Shown here: piece after piece, positions 51,659 through 60,440 of the stretch | How positions within the stretch are numbered: position 1 is the stretch's first letter | How the letters are laid out: every line of letters begins with the position of its first letter | NCBI RefSeq assembly: GCF_014651895.1 | Contig: NZ_BMXT01000001.1 | Coordinates: forward strand, 62,001-126,000 | DNA length: 64,000 nt | Direction: 5' to 3' | From: Rhodanobacter panaciterrae | GTDB taxonomy: Bacteria > Pseudomonadota > Gammaproteobacteria > Xanthomonadales > Rhodanobacteraceae | Notes under the pieces: generated by a model | Database searches by the model: none | Seen by the model: the letters and a program-made list of their open reading frames with translations, nothing else | What the model was told of the DNA's origin: nothing | Translations under genes and position numbers: made by a program

Positions 51659-53857
51659 ATGGCATCAAATTTCGGGGCGCGATTGCGTCCTTGCGTGCAG
51701 TTGCGTGTGTCGAAAGCATGGAGGGTCATTGTCGCAACGCTGTTATTCGGGTGCCTGGTGAATTTCGCCCATGCGGCACCCGCGCGTTACCAGGTGATCA
51801 TGCAGTTTCCGAATGCCGACGGACTGGGTGCGGCGGGTTTTGGTTTTGCCATCGCACCCAACGGCACTATGTACGGCACGTTTGGGTCTGGGGGTGGGAT
51901 GTACGGCTTAGGCGGTATTTATTCGGTGAGCCCATCAGGCGTATTTACCGATGTTCACGACATGGGCCTGTACGAAGGGTCCCAGCAACTTCCAGGTGGT
52001 AGTCGTGCCAGCGTCCCCTTCGTTCAATCGGTTGGTTTGACGAGCGACGGTAGCGTGTATGGGACGACTTATGCCGGAGGCCCGTATACCGATCCCGTAA
52101 ATGGCCCGCAGCCGCAGGGTACGATATTCAAGCTTTCCCCGGATGGCCAGTTCACTACATTGCATACGTTTTACGGCAACACCCTTAGCACGAGCGATGG
52201 GGCGACGCCGATGGGTGTGACGCTCGGACCGGACGGCAACTACTACGGATTCACGCTGTACGGGGGAGGCACCAACGGTTCCAACGGCGGAACTATCTTT
52301 CAGTTAACGCCGGGTGGTCAGGAAAAAATCATCTACAGTCTTTATGGCCCTGGCAACAACGCGACGAGTTTTTTGGTGGGCTCGGATGGCAACATTTATG
52401 GATCCCTGCTGGCTGGATCACAACTGACCTACAACGGGGCACCACTTACCGCCGACGTGCTGTTCAAGCTCACAGTGGACGGCAACCTGTCGGTGATCCA
52501 CCAATTTGCTAGCGCGGTCGATGGCACCAGGGTGAGCCACCTGATTCAGGGTGTGGATGGAAACTTCTACGGAACTACGACGGGTGGCGGTGCGAACGGG
52601 TTCGGGACGGTCTTCGAGCTCGATCAAACGGGCACGTTTTCCGTCCTGCATTCATTCGACAATACCGTAAAGCAGGAAGGCTTTTCCGCCGGTCCGTTGG
52701 TGCAAGGCACGGACGGAAATCTATATGGTTCAACCACTCTCGGTAGCCTGAATGGCTTGGGTGCCGTATACAAGCTGGCTCCCGACGGCGTGTTCACTCT
52801 CCTGCAGAAAATTGACGGCACGGCGGCCAACGGCGGGTCCCCTTCCACCATCGTTCAATCCGGGCCGCGGACGTTCTATGGTACGGCGGGCGGGGGGCTC
52901 ACAACGCCTAATCCATCGGGGGTCTACAAGCTGGTTGTGCCCGTGCATGATGACGTCACCGCAGTCGGTCGAGCTAGTGTGCTGGCCAGTGGCCCGGGTG
53001 TTTTTTCGACGACGCTCATTACTACAGCCGGTGCAACCCAAGGCGCGTCGCTGGCGATTGCAGCCGGTTATTACCCGGCTGCAATCGGCGACTTCAATGG
53101 TGACGGCGTGACGGATATCGTATGGACCAGCGCCAACAATGATCTGTACATCTGGTTTGGCAGTGCCAGTGGATACACATCGAAATACGCCGGCACTTAT
53201 CCGGTCGGTTGGAGTGTAGTAGGCGCGGGCGATATCGATGGCGATGGCAAGGACGATCTGCTGTGGGTCGACAACCACGCACACGAATTCGCCTACTGGG
53301 TTATGGATGGCACCACGCGCACTGGCTATCGGATCTTCAACATCACGCCAGGTTATTACCCAGCGGCTATCGGTGACTTCAATGGCGATGGCAAGTCGGA
53401 CGTGTTGTGGACCAGTGCGAACAACGATCTTTACATGTGGCTCAGCACCGGCAGTGGCTTCACTTCGAAATACATCACCACGTATCCAGCCAGTTGGAAG
53501 GTAGTGGGACGTGGTGATCTCGATGGCGACGGCCGCGACGATCTCGTCTGGCAGACCAAAGACGGTGTTAGCTGGGGTTATTGGCTGATGAACGGTGCAT
53601 CCATCGAAAAAATTGTCAGTCTGAGTGTGCCCGTGCAAGTTGCCGGCTACACCATTGCTGCAACTTCAGACTACAACGGAGATGGCGTTGCCGACATCGT
53701 CTGGTCGAACGGGAGCGATCTCGTGCTGTGGTCAAATCTGGGACAGTGTTCCGTCATGGTGGTATGTACATTCAGCGCCTCCACCGGTCCGATCTCGGTT
53801 CCGGCGGGAGAGGCCATTTTCAATAGCGGTATCCCGTTGTCAGTAACCACTCAGTGA
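51659..53857 (+). CDS. Secreted GloVer-repeat / FG-GAP-repeat protein
   Basis: This 732-residue exported protein has a signal sequence (residues of about 20-39, ending NFAHAA). Its N-terminal two thirds are GloVer (Gloeo_Verruco) repeats, such as VQGTDGNLYGSTTLGSLNG and IQGVDGNFYGTTTGGGANG, a beta-propeller-like fold. The C-terminal 230 residues hold FG-GAP/VCBS-like calcium-binding repeats (IGDFNGDGVTDIVWTSANND, IGDFNGDGKSDVLW, DYNGDGVADIVW). Such proteins are adhesins or surface proteins by association. AGGGGG precedes the ATG. It lies between two transporter copies and has no functional tie to them. Confidence 0.85.
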   Translation: MASNFGARLRPCVQLRVSKAWRVIVATLLFGCLVNFAHAAPARYQVIMQFPNADGLGAAGFGFAIAPNGTMYGTFGSGGGMYGLGGIYSVSPSGVFTDVHDMGLYEGSQQLPGGSRASVPFVQSVGLTSDGSVYGTTYAGGPYTDPVNGPQPQGTIFKLSPDGQFTTLHTFYGNTLSTSDGATPMGVTLGPDGNYYGFTLYGGGTNGSNGGTIFQLTPGGQEKIIYSLYGPGNNATSFLVGSDGNIYGSLLAGSQLTYNGAPLTADVLFKLTVDGNLSVIHQFASAVDGTRVSHLIQGVDGNFYGTTTGGGANGFGTVFELDQTGTFSVLHSFDNTVKQEGFSAGPLVQGTDGNLYGSTTLGSLNGLGAVYKLAPDGVFTLLQKIDGTAANGGSPSTIVQSGPRTFYGTAGGGLTTPNPSGVYKLVVPVHDDVTAVGRASVLASGPGVFSTTLITTAGATQGASLAIAAGYYPAAIGDFNGDGVTDIVWTSANNDLYIWFGSASGYTSKYAGTYPVGWSVVGAGDIDGDGKDDLLWVDNHAHEFAYWVMDGTTRTGYRIFNITPGYYPAAIGDFNGDGKSDVLWTSANNDLYMWLSTGSGFTSKYITTYPASWKVVGRGDLDGDGRDDLVWQTKDGVSWGYWLMNGASIEKIVSLSVPVQVAGYTIAATSDYNGDGVADIVWSNGSDLVLWSNLGQCSVMVVCTFSASTGPISVPAGEAIFNSGIPLSVTTQ

Positions 53858-53878
53858 CATCAGTGACATCAGTGACAG
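53852..53878 (+). repeat. Tandem 9-base repeat at the 3' end of the GloVer gene
   Basis: The unit CAGTGACAT occurs at 53852-53860 and 53861-53869, and a third, slightly altered unit follows. The repeat is a multiple of three, so the TGA stop is repeated in frame. Confidence 0.8.
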
Positions 53879-53953
53879 GCATGATTCGGGGAAAGAAGTT
53901 CGGATTGAGTTCTCAATATCAATGGTGGTCTTGATCGAATTTTCAGGTGGAAG

Positions 53954-53986
53954 AAAAGGGCAGCCAAAGTTGGCTGCCCTTTTTGT
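53954..53986 (+). terminator. Rho-independent terminator
   Basis: Arms AAAAGGGCAGCCAA and TTGGCTGCCCTTTT with a 2-base centre are followed by more T residues. It lies about 100 bases after the GloVer-repeat gene and ends its transcript. Confidence 0.9.
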
Positions 53987-53998
53987 ATCCATATCGGC

Positions 53999-54352
53999 AT
54001 GTTTCAGCGCTTTATCGGTAGCAATTTGCCGAGGATGCGACGCAGTCAGTTGCGATTTCTTTCGTTGAGATTCTCAAGCACTTCGCGCTCACGCGTTATC
54101 GGCGCTACTCGTCGTTCATGGTCCGGCCCACCTCGGTCAGACCGAGGATCGAGCACTACATGTTGCCGTGGGTGATTCGATGGCGGGCTCGGCTTCGACC
54201 AGTTCGCCGAGACGTGGCTCACCGCAACCTTGCCTATCGCGGTGCGCTCGGCGCGCCTCGCGGGCCGATAGATCGTTGAAGCGGGCCAGCATAGCCATTA
54301 CCCACGATTCGGTCGCTGAGATGTCGCAGCGGTGCCGATGTACGCCTTGCAC
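53999..54352 (-). pseudogene. Decayed MarR-family regulator gene
   Basis: The minus-strand sequence aligns along its length with the intact marR at 56333-56803. For example, a translated piece reads ISATESWVMAMLARFNDLSA, against ISVTEWRVMAVLARFDGLSA in the intact protein. Frameshifts and stops break the C-terminal half, and the N-terminal part is lost. The plus-strand order (end of regulator, then regulator body) is retained, so it is an inactivated copy, probably of the regulator once paired with POT copy 1. Confidence 0.8.
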
Positions 54353-54390
54353 TTGCTCGATAGCCGTGGATTGATCCCGTTTGGGCCGAT

Positions 54391-54567
54391 AGAGCTGTGC
54401 TAGGTTGTCTGTCGCCGATCGGTCTGTCGATGGTGACCAAGCTAGCACCATCGCGGCTAGTCGGCCTGGCGATGGGCGGCAACCTGTCCGGTCTGCTGGC
54501 CGACTCCGGCGTGCTGTTGTTGCTAATCTCGCCACTGATCAACATGCTGATGCACGGCGTGCGCTGA
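54391..54567 (+). pseudogene. 3' remnant of a further POT transporter
   Basis: The sequence still encodes PIGLSMVTKLAPSRLVGLAM and ends ISPLINMLMHGVR before a TGA, as in both intact transporters. It has lost the whole front of the gene and two internal blocks: the WFLSLAVG segment, lost between short GGTGGC-like repeats, and the region around GHISGDSG. It is followed by a weakened copy of the hairpin that ends copy 2. It adjoins the decayed marR on its left. Confidence 0.8.
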
Positions 54568-54761
54568 TTCGGGAGGTTGGCAGCGGCACATGAAGGGGCG
54601 GTCCTCGGGTCGCCCTTCTGCATTCATGCCGGGCGCGTTCCGTGCGGGAGCGACGCGTCGTTGTTGCAGTGCATTTGACGGCAGCGGTGGTCAGCGGTTA
54701 CACCTTCCGCAAGAATTTACGTATCCGCACGTGACGTGCCGACCCGCCAGCAGGGAAACCC

Positions 54762-56270
54762 ATGAGCCAAGCCACCGACACGACGCCGCGCGCCGTGCCC
54801 GATTATCCGCAGCTGCTTGGCCATCCGCGCCCGTTGTGGATGCTGTTCATGGCCGAGTTCTGGGAGCGCTTCGCGTTCTACGGCATGCGCTGGGCGTTGA
54901 CGCTGTACATCGTGGCGCAGTTCTTCAATGGCGACAGCGCCGGCCAGGCCTCCGCCAGTCGGACCTATGGCGCGTACCTGGCGCTGGTGTACGCCACCGC
55001 CGTATTTGGCGGTTATGTGGCGGACAAGATCATCGGCTACCAGCGCTCGATCCTGCTCGGCGCGGTGGTGATGGCGGCCGGTCTGTTCATGGTGATGGTG
55101 CCAAACCAGCAGATCTTCATGCTCGGGCTGGCCACGATCATCGTTGGCAACGGCCTGTTCAAGCCGAATATTTCCTCGATGGTCGGGCAGTTGTATGCGC
55201 CGGGTGATTCGCGTCGTGACCGTGGTTTCACCCTGTTCTACATGGGCATCAATGCCGGTGCGCTGATCGCGCCGGTGCTGACCAGCATGCTGGCGACCAA
55301 GGTGTTCGGCACGCCCGGCCACCAGAACTACCACGTGGTGTTCGCCGCTTCGGGCGTCGGCATGCTGATCAGCCTGGTGTGGTTCTGGTTCGGTCGGCGC
55401 CAGCTCGGTCGCGTCGGCATGCCGGCGCCGGAGATCGCCAACCCGATGCGCGTGGTCTACGTCGCGCTCGGTGTGCTGGTGGCGATTCCGCTGGTCTACC
55501 TGCTGATGGCCAAGGCCGGCGCCGTGGTCCTGCAGTGGCTGCTCACCGCGCTGTTCCTCGGCGTGGGCGTGATGCTGGTGGTCGAGGCGATCCGCACCGG
55601 TCGGGTGCAGATCCAGCGGGTGATCGCGATGCTGATCATCTTCACCTTCAACGTGCTGTTCTGGATGTTCTTCGAGCAGGCCGGCAGCTCGTTCAACTTC
55701 CTTGCGCAGCACATCGTCGATCGCCAGATGTTTGGTGGCTGGGAGTTCCCGATCGGCTGGTTCCAGTCGGTCAATCCGGTCGCCATCGTGCTGCTGGCGC
55801 CGCTGGTGACCCTGGTGTGGGCGTGGCTGGACAAGCGTCGCATCGAACCGTCGATTCCGCGCAAGTTCGGGCTCGGCCTGATCGGCAACGCGCTGGGTTT
55901 CGCAGTACTGATGTACGCCCTGTCCAGCCTGGTCGGTGACAACGGCATGATTCCGCTGTGGCCGCTGGTGCTGTGCTACGTGCTGCAGACCGCCGGCGAG
56001 CTTTGCCTGTCGCCGATCGGCCTGTCGATGGTGACCAAGCTGGCACCGGTGCGGCTGGTCGGACTCGGCATGGGCGGCTGGTTCCTGTCCACCGCCATCG
56101 GCAACAACCTGGCCGGCCTGTTCGCCGGACATGTCAGTGGCGAGAGCGGGATGACCGTGGACTCGGCGTTGTCCGGCTACACCATGGGTTTCTGGATCCT
56201 GCTGGGTGGCGGCATCCTGCTGTTCCTGATCGCGCCGTTGATCAACAAGCTGATGCACGGCATACGTTGA
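54762..56270 (+). CDS. POT-family peptide/H+ symporter (copy 2)
   Basis: This 502-residue protein has about 14 membrane helices. Helix 1 has EFWERFAFYGMRWALTLYIV with the full ERF-x-x-YG pattern. GGYVADKIIGYQRSILLGA, GNGLFKPNISSMVGQLY and FTLFYMGINAGALIAPVL follow. It is expected to import di- and tripeptides with protons. It is a close paralogue of copy 1 (50052-51551), and the intact marR is convergent to it. AGGGAAA lies just before the ATG. Confidence 0.9.
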   Translation: MSQATDTTPRAVPDYPQLLGHPRPLWMLFMAEFWERFAFYGMRWALTLYIVAQFFNGDSAGQASASRTYGAYLALVYATAVFGGYVADKIIGYQRSILLGAVVMAAGLFMVMVPNQQIFMLGLATIIVGNGLFKPNISSMVGQLYAPGDSRRDRGFTLFYMGINAGALIAPVLTSMLATKVFGTPGHQNYHVVFAASGVGMLISLVWFWFGRRQLGRVGMPAPEIANPMRVVYVALGVLVAIPLVYLLMAKAGAVVLQWLLTALFLGVGVMLVVEAIRTGRVQIQRVIAMLIIFTFNVLFWMFFEQAGSSFNFLAQHIVDRQMFGGWEFPIGWFQSVNPVAIVLLAPLVTLVWAWLDKRRIEPSIPRKFGLGLIGNALGFAVLMYALSSLVGDNGMIPLWPLVLCYVLQTAGELCLSPIGLSMVTKLAPVRLVGLGMGGWFLSTAIGNNLAGLFAGHVSGESGMTVDSALSGYTMGFWILLGGGILLFLIAPLINKLMHGIR

Positions 56271-56292
56271 TCCAGTCGAGTTGATTCGCCAT

Positions 56293-56326
56293 GAAGGAGG
56301 GCGGCCATGGGCCGCCCTTCCTGTTG
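56293..56326. terminator. Terminator between POT copy 2 and marR
   Basis: A stem built around GGGCGGCC / GGCCGCCC with a short centre is flanked by GAAGG / CCTTCC. It serves the convergent transporter (+) and marR (-). A degenerate version follows the transporter remnant at about 54590-54620. Confidence 0.75.
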
Positions 56327-56332
56327 CGGCAT

Positions 56333-56803
56333 TCAGGGCTTCGCCGGTTGCAGTTTGTCGAGGATGCGTTCCAGCCAGGCACGTTCCTCGGCGTCGAGCT
56401 TCGCCAGCACTTCGCGTTCGCGCGCACGCGCCATCGGCGCGACTTCGTCGTGCATGGCCCAGCCTGTTTCGGTCAGGCCCAGCACCGAACGGCGCTTGTC
56501 GTCGTCGTGGATCGCCCGGCTGACCCGGCCGGCCGCGACCAGCCGCGCCAGCGCACGGCTCACCGCCACCTTGTCCATCGCGGTGCGTTCGGCCACTTCG
56601 CGAGCGGACAGTCCGTCGAAGCGGGCCAGCACGGCCATCACCCGCCATTCGGTCACCGAGATGTCGTAGCGGCGCTGGTAATCGTCGGCAATCGTCTGAC
56701 TGATCGTGTTGGACAGGATCGACAGCCGATACGGCAGGAAATGTTCCAGCTGCAGCGGAGCGTGCTCGGCGGTGGCGGGGGCAGGCTGACGTTTGGCGGG
56801 CAT
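56333..56803 (-). CDS. MarR-family transcriptional regulator
   Basis: This 156-residue winged-helix regulator has the MarR pattern: ISVTEWRVMAVLARFDGLSAREVAERTAMDKVAVSRAL (helix-turn-helix) then the wing DDDKRRSVLGLTETG. It is divergent from hppD. An operator-like palindrome lies between them, so it is a good candidate to control hppD-hmgA-fahA, perhaps with homogentisate as ligand. The start at 56803 has AAGGA upstream. An ATG at 56833 adds ten residues but sits inside the palindrome. Confidence 0.88.
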   Translation of the reverse strand: MPAKRQPAPATAEHAPLQLEHFLPYRLSILSNTISQTIADDYQRRYDISVTEWRVMAVLARFDGLSAREVAERTAMDKVAVSRALARLVAAGRVSRAIHDDDKRRSVLGLTETGWAMHDEVAPMARAREREVLAKLDAEERAWLERILDKLQPAKP

Positions 56804-56826
56804 TGCGGCGGTGTTCCTTGCAAATG

Positions 56827-56840
56827 GTTTCATATGAAAC
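56827..56840. promoter_or_regulatory. Palindromic operator candidate between marR and hppD
   Basis: GTTTCATATGAAAC is a perfect 14-base palindrome next to TATAAC (56841-56846), a possible hppD -10 element. Its size and symmetry fit a MarR-dimer site in the divergent gap. Confidence 0.6.
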
Positions 56841-56912
56841 TATAACGTACGATTATCCGGATGGTGGCACGCTCAGGCACTGCCATCGTGCACCGACAGA
56901 CAGGAGAGCGCC

Positions 56913-58007
56913 ATGAACGCCCAGCCGAACCTTGGCATGCAGGTCACCACGTTCGAGAACCCGATGGGTATCGACGGTTTCGAATTCGTCGAGTTCGCCG
57001 CGCCGGCCGGTCGCGCCGATGAGTTGCATGATCTGTTCAAGCGGATGGGTTTCAGCGCGGTGCTCAAGCACAAGACGCGCGCGATCACCGTATACCGGCA
57101 GAACGGCGTGAACTTCCTCGTCAACGAGACTCCGGATTCGTTCGCTGCCGATTTCGCCGACAAGCACGGCCCCAGCGCCTGCGGTTTTGCGATCCGCTTC
57201 AAGAAGCCATCCGACGAAGTGCTGGCCACGGTCCTCGGCAACGGCGGCGAAGCGGTGACCGACAAGGCCGACAGCAAGGCGGTGAACGCGCCGGTGGTCA
57301 AGGGCATCGGCGACTGCATGCTGTACCTGATCGACCGGTACGGCAGCGCCGGCAGCATCTACGATGCCGACTACGCGCCGATCGAAGGTGCGGATCAAAA
57401 CCCGCAAGGTTTCGGTCTGACCTTCATCGATCACCTCACCCACAACCTCTACTTCGGCAACATGCAGAAGTGGTCGGACTACTACGAGAAGCTGTTCAAT
57501 TTCCGCGAGATCCGCTACTTCGACATCAAGGGCGTCAAGACCGGCCTGGTGTCGAAGGCGATGACCGCGCCAGACGGCGTCGTGCGCATTCCGCTCAATG
57601 AGTCGAACGACCCGAAGAGCCAGATCAACGAATACCTCGACGCGTACCACGGCGAAGGCATCCAGCACATCGCCTGCTTCACCGACGACATCTACACCAC
57701 GGTGGAAAAGATGCGCGCGGCGGGCGTGGAGTTCCTCGATACACCGGACGCGTATTTCGAAGTAATCGACGTGCGCGTGCCGAACCACGGCGAGGACGTG
57801 GCGCGGCTGGCGAAGAACAAGATACTGATCGACGCCGACCTGGAGACCAAGCAGCGCAAGCTGCTGCAGATCTTCACCCAGAACGCGATCGGCCCGATCT
57901 TCTTCGAGATCATCCAGCGCAAGGGCAACGAAGGTTTCGGCGAAGGCAATTTCCAGGCGCTGTTCGAGTCGATCGAGCGCGACCAGATGAAGCGCGGCTT
58001 CCTGTAA
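56913..58007 (+). CDS. hppD: 4-hydroxyphenylpyruvate dioxygenase
   Basis: This 364-residue non-heme iron enzyme converts 4-hydroxyphenylpyruvate to homogentisate in tyrosine breakdown. Iron ligands sit in IDHLTHN (His), GIQHIAC (His) and FFEIIQRKG (Glu). The C-terminal GNEGFGEGNFQALFESIERDQ is a standard HPPD tail. It starts the hppD-hmgA-fahA operon, and the next gene begins 12 bases on. Regulation by the divergent MarR is likely. Confidence 0.95.
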   Translation: MNAQPNLGMQVTTFENPMGIDGFEFVEFAAPAGRADELHDLFKRMGFSAVLKHKTRAITVYRQNGVNFLVNETPDSFAADFADKHGPSACGFAIRFKKPSDEVLATVLGNGGEAVTDKADSKAVNAPVVKGIGDCMLYLIDRYGSAGSIYDADYAPIEGADQNPQGFGLTFIDHLTHNLYFGNMQKWSDYYEKLFNFREIRYFDIKGVKTGLVSKAMTAPDGVVRIPLNESNDPKSQINEYLDAYHGEGIQHIACFTDDIYTTVEKMRAAGVEFLDTPDAYFEVIDVRVPNHGEDVARLAKNKILIDADLETKQRKLLQIFTQNAIGPIFFEIIQRKGNEGFGEGNFQALFESIERDQMKRGFL

Positions 58008-58019
58008 GGATCTGTCCTC

Positions 58020-59327
58020 ATGGCGACGATCGTCAGCAACGGTTACCAATCCGGCTTCGGCAACGAGTTCGCGAGCGAGGCGATCGCTGGCGTGCTTCCG
58101 GTAGGGCAAAACTCGCCGCAGCGGGTCGCGCACGGTCTCTACGCGGAGCAGCTGTCCGGCACCGCATTCACCGCACCGCGGCACAGCAACCGGCGCAGCT
58201 GGCTGTACCGGATCCGTCCGGCGGCAGTGCATGAGCCGTTTCAGTCGTTGGCGCATGCCACGTTCCATAACCGTTTCGACGAAGCGCCGGCGACGCCGAA
58301 CCAGCTGCGCTGGAATCCGCCGCCGATGCCGTCGCAGCCGACGGATTTCGTCGATGGCCTAGTCACGCTGGCAGGCAATGGCGGCCCGGCCGAGCAGGCC
58401 GGCGTGGGTATCCACGTCTATACGGCGAATCGCTCGATGCAGGGGCGGTTTTTCTACGACGCCGATGGCGAGCTGCTGGTCGTGCCGCAGCAAGGTGCCT
58501 TGCGCCTGGCCACCGAGCTGGGCGTGCTGGACGTCGAGCCGCAGGAGATCGCGGTGATCCCGCGCGGTGTGCGTTTCCGCGTGGAGCTGCTGGGTGATGA
58601 GGCTCGCGGCTACATCTGCGAGAACTTTGGCGCGCTGCTGCGCTTGCCGGACCTGGGCCCGATCGGCTCGAACTGTCTGGCTAACGCTCGCGATTTCCTC
58701 ACCCCGCACGCGGCGTACGAGGATGTCGAGGGTGCGTTCGAGCTGATCGCGAAGTTCCAGGGTATGTTGTGGTCAGCGAAGATCGGTCACTCACCACTGG
58801 ATGTGGTCGCCTGGCACGGCAACTACGCGCCGTACAAGTACGACCTGCGCCGCTTCAACACGATAGGCTCGATCAGTTTCGATCATCCCGATCCGTCGAT
58901 CTTCACCGTGCTGACCTCGCCCAGCGAGCAGGAAGGCACGGCGAACGTGGATCTGGCGATCTTCCCGCCGCGCTGGCTGGTGGCGCAGCATACGTTCCGG
59001 CCGCCGTGGTTCCATCGCAACGTGGCCAGCGAGTTCATGGGCTTGATCACCGGCGTATACGACGCCAAGGCCGAAGGCTTCCTGCCCGGCGGCGCGTCGC
59101 TGCACAATTGCATGAGCGGGCACGGTCCGGATGCGGCCACGTTCGAGAAGGCGTCCAACGCCGACCTGTCGAAACCGGACGTGATCGGCGGCACGATGGC
59201 CTTCATGTTCGAGACGCGCAAGGTGATCCGGCCCACGCAACAGGCGCTGGATTCGGTGCAGTTGCAGGACAATTATCACGAATGCTGGCAGGGCATCCGC
59301 AAGCACTTCGATCCGTCGCAGGCGTAA
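58020..59327 (+). CDS. hmgA: Homogentisate 1,2-dioxygenase
   Basis: This 435-residue cupin-type enzyme opens the aromatic ring of homogentisate to maleylacetoacetate. It starts [14 protein letters not shown] and has the metal-binding [16 protein letters not shown] (His, Glu) and the final CMSGHGPDA (His). The length is normal for bacterial HmgA. It is the second gene of the tyrosine operon, and the fumarylacetoacetase gene follows after 30 bases. Confidence 0.95.
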   Translation: MATIVSNGYQSGFGNEFASEAIAGVLPVGQNSPQRVAHGLYAEQLSGTAFTAPRHSNRRSWLYRIRPAAVHEPFQSLAHATFHNRFDEAPATPNQLRWNPPPMPSQPTDFVDGLVTLAGNGGPAEQAGVGIHVYTANRSMQGRFFYDADGELLVVPQQGALRLATELGVLDVEPQEIAVIPRGVRFRVELLGDEARGYICENFGALLRLPDLGPIGSNCLANARDFLTPHAAYEDVEGAFELIAKFQGMLWSAKIGHSPLDVVAWHGNYAPYKYDLRRFNTIGSISFDHPDPSIFTVLTSPSEQEGTANVDLAIFPPRWLVAQHTFRPPWFHRNVASEFMGLITGVYDAKAEGFLPGGASLHNCMSGHGPDAATFEKASNADLSKPDVIGGTMAFMFETRKVIRPTQQALDSVQLQDNYHECWQGIRKHFDPSQA

Positions 59328-59357
59328 GCCGCCGCACCGTTCTGTCTGGAGAAACGC

Positions 59358-60344
59358 ATGAAGCTGGGAAGTCTGAAGGAAGGCGGCCGCGACGGTACGC
59401 TGATCGTGGTCAGCCGTGATCTGACGAAGGCCGTGAAGGCCAGCGCCATCGCGCCGACCTTGCAGGTCGCGCTGGACGACTGGTCCAACAGCGCGCCGCG
59501 ACTTAACGCGCTGTCGGACGAATTGAACGAAGGCAAGGCCAGCGGCGCGTTCGCGCTGGACATGACGGCACTCGCCTCGCCGCTGCCGCGCGCGTACGAA
59601 TTCGTCGACGGCTCGGCCTACCTGCCGCATGTCGAGCGCGTGCGTCGCGCGCGTGGTGCCGAGGTGCCGAAGTCGTTCTACACCGATCCGCTGATGTACC
59701 AGGCGACCAGCGCCGGTTTTCTCGGTCCGCGCGATCCGGTGGTGGTGCCGAGTGAGGACTACGGCATCGACCTGGAGGCTGAAGTGATCGTGATCACCGA
59801 CGACGTGCCGATGGCGGTGACACCGGCGCAGGCGTCGGAGCACATCCAGCTGATCGGCCTGATCAACGACGTCAGCCTGCGCGGATTGATCCCGAAAGAA
59901 CTGGCCAAGGGCTTCGGCTTTCTGCAATCCAAACCGCGTTCGGCGCTGTCGCCGGTGCTGGTGACACCGGATGAACTGGGCGACGCGTGGCAGGGCGACA
60001 AGCTGCATCTGCCGATGCGCACCTGGTTGAACGGCGCATGGTTCGGCGAGGCCGAGTGCGGTGTCGATATGCAGTTCAGCTTTGCCGAGCTGGTCGCCCA
60101 CGTGGCAAAGACGCGTCCGTTGACGGCCGGCAGCATCGTCGGTTCCGGCACCATCGCCAACGAGGACACCGGCAAGGGCGCGTCATGCCTGGCCGAGCAG
60201 CGCACGGTGGAAACCTTGCGCGACGGCCAGCCGAGTACACCGTTCCTGAAGTTCGGTGACCACCTGAAGATCGACATCACCGATGCTGCTGGTGCTTCGA
60301 TCTTTGGTTCGATCGAGCAGCAGATCGCGCCGTATCGGGGCTGA
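59358..60344 (+). CDS. fahA: Fumarylacetoacetate hydrolase family protein
   Basis: This 328-residue protein has the FAH-fold metal site: DYGIDLEAEVIVIT (Glu), ITDDVPM, then LIGLINDVSLRGLIPKELAKGFGFLQSKPRSA. SIVGSGTIANEDTGKGASCLAEQR closes the active-site region. In this operon position it should cleave fumarylacetoacetate. Maleylacetoacetate isomerase (maiA) is not adjacent, so it must be elsewhere or bypassed. The stop is followed by a gap of about 95 bases. Confidence 0.9.
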   Translation: MKLGSLKEGGRDGTLIVVSRDLTKAVKASAIAPTLQVALDDWSNSAPRLNALSDELNEGKASGAFALDMTALASPLPRAYEFVDGSAYLPHVERVRRARGAEVPKSFYTDPLMYQATSAGFLGPRDPVVVPSEDYGIDLEAEVIVITDDVPMAVTPAQASEHIQLIGLINDVSLRGLIPKELAKGFGFLQSKPRSALSPVLVTPDELGDAWQGDKLHLPMRTWLNGAWFGEAECGVDMQFSFAELVAHVAKTRPLTAGSIVGSGTIANEDTGKGASCLAEQRTVETLRDGQPSTPFLKFGDHLKIDITDAAGASIFGSIEQQIAPYRG

Positions 60345-60440
60345 TAGCGTTGCTGACAGGGTCTGCATTGGCCCTGTCACACACACGCCTGTGACAACTC
60401 GCGCTTTGACCCGCTGGCCGTGACACGGCACCATCCGGGC

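Noticed and set aside
54717-56648. Minus-strand frame of about 643 codons opposite POT copy 2
   Set aside because: Antisense shadow. Its end overlaps the true marR in another frame.
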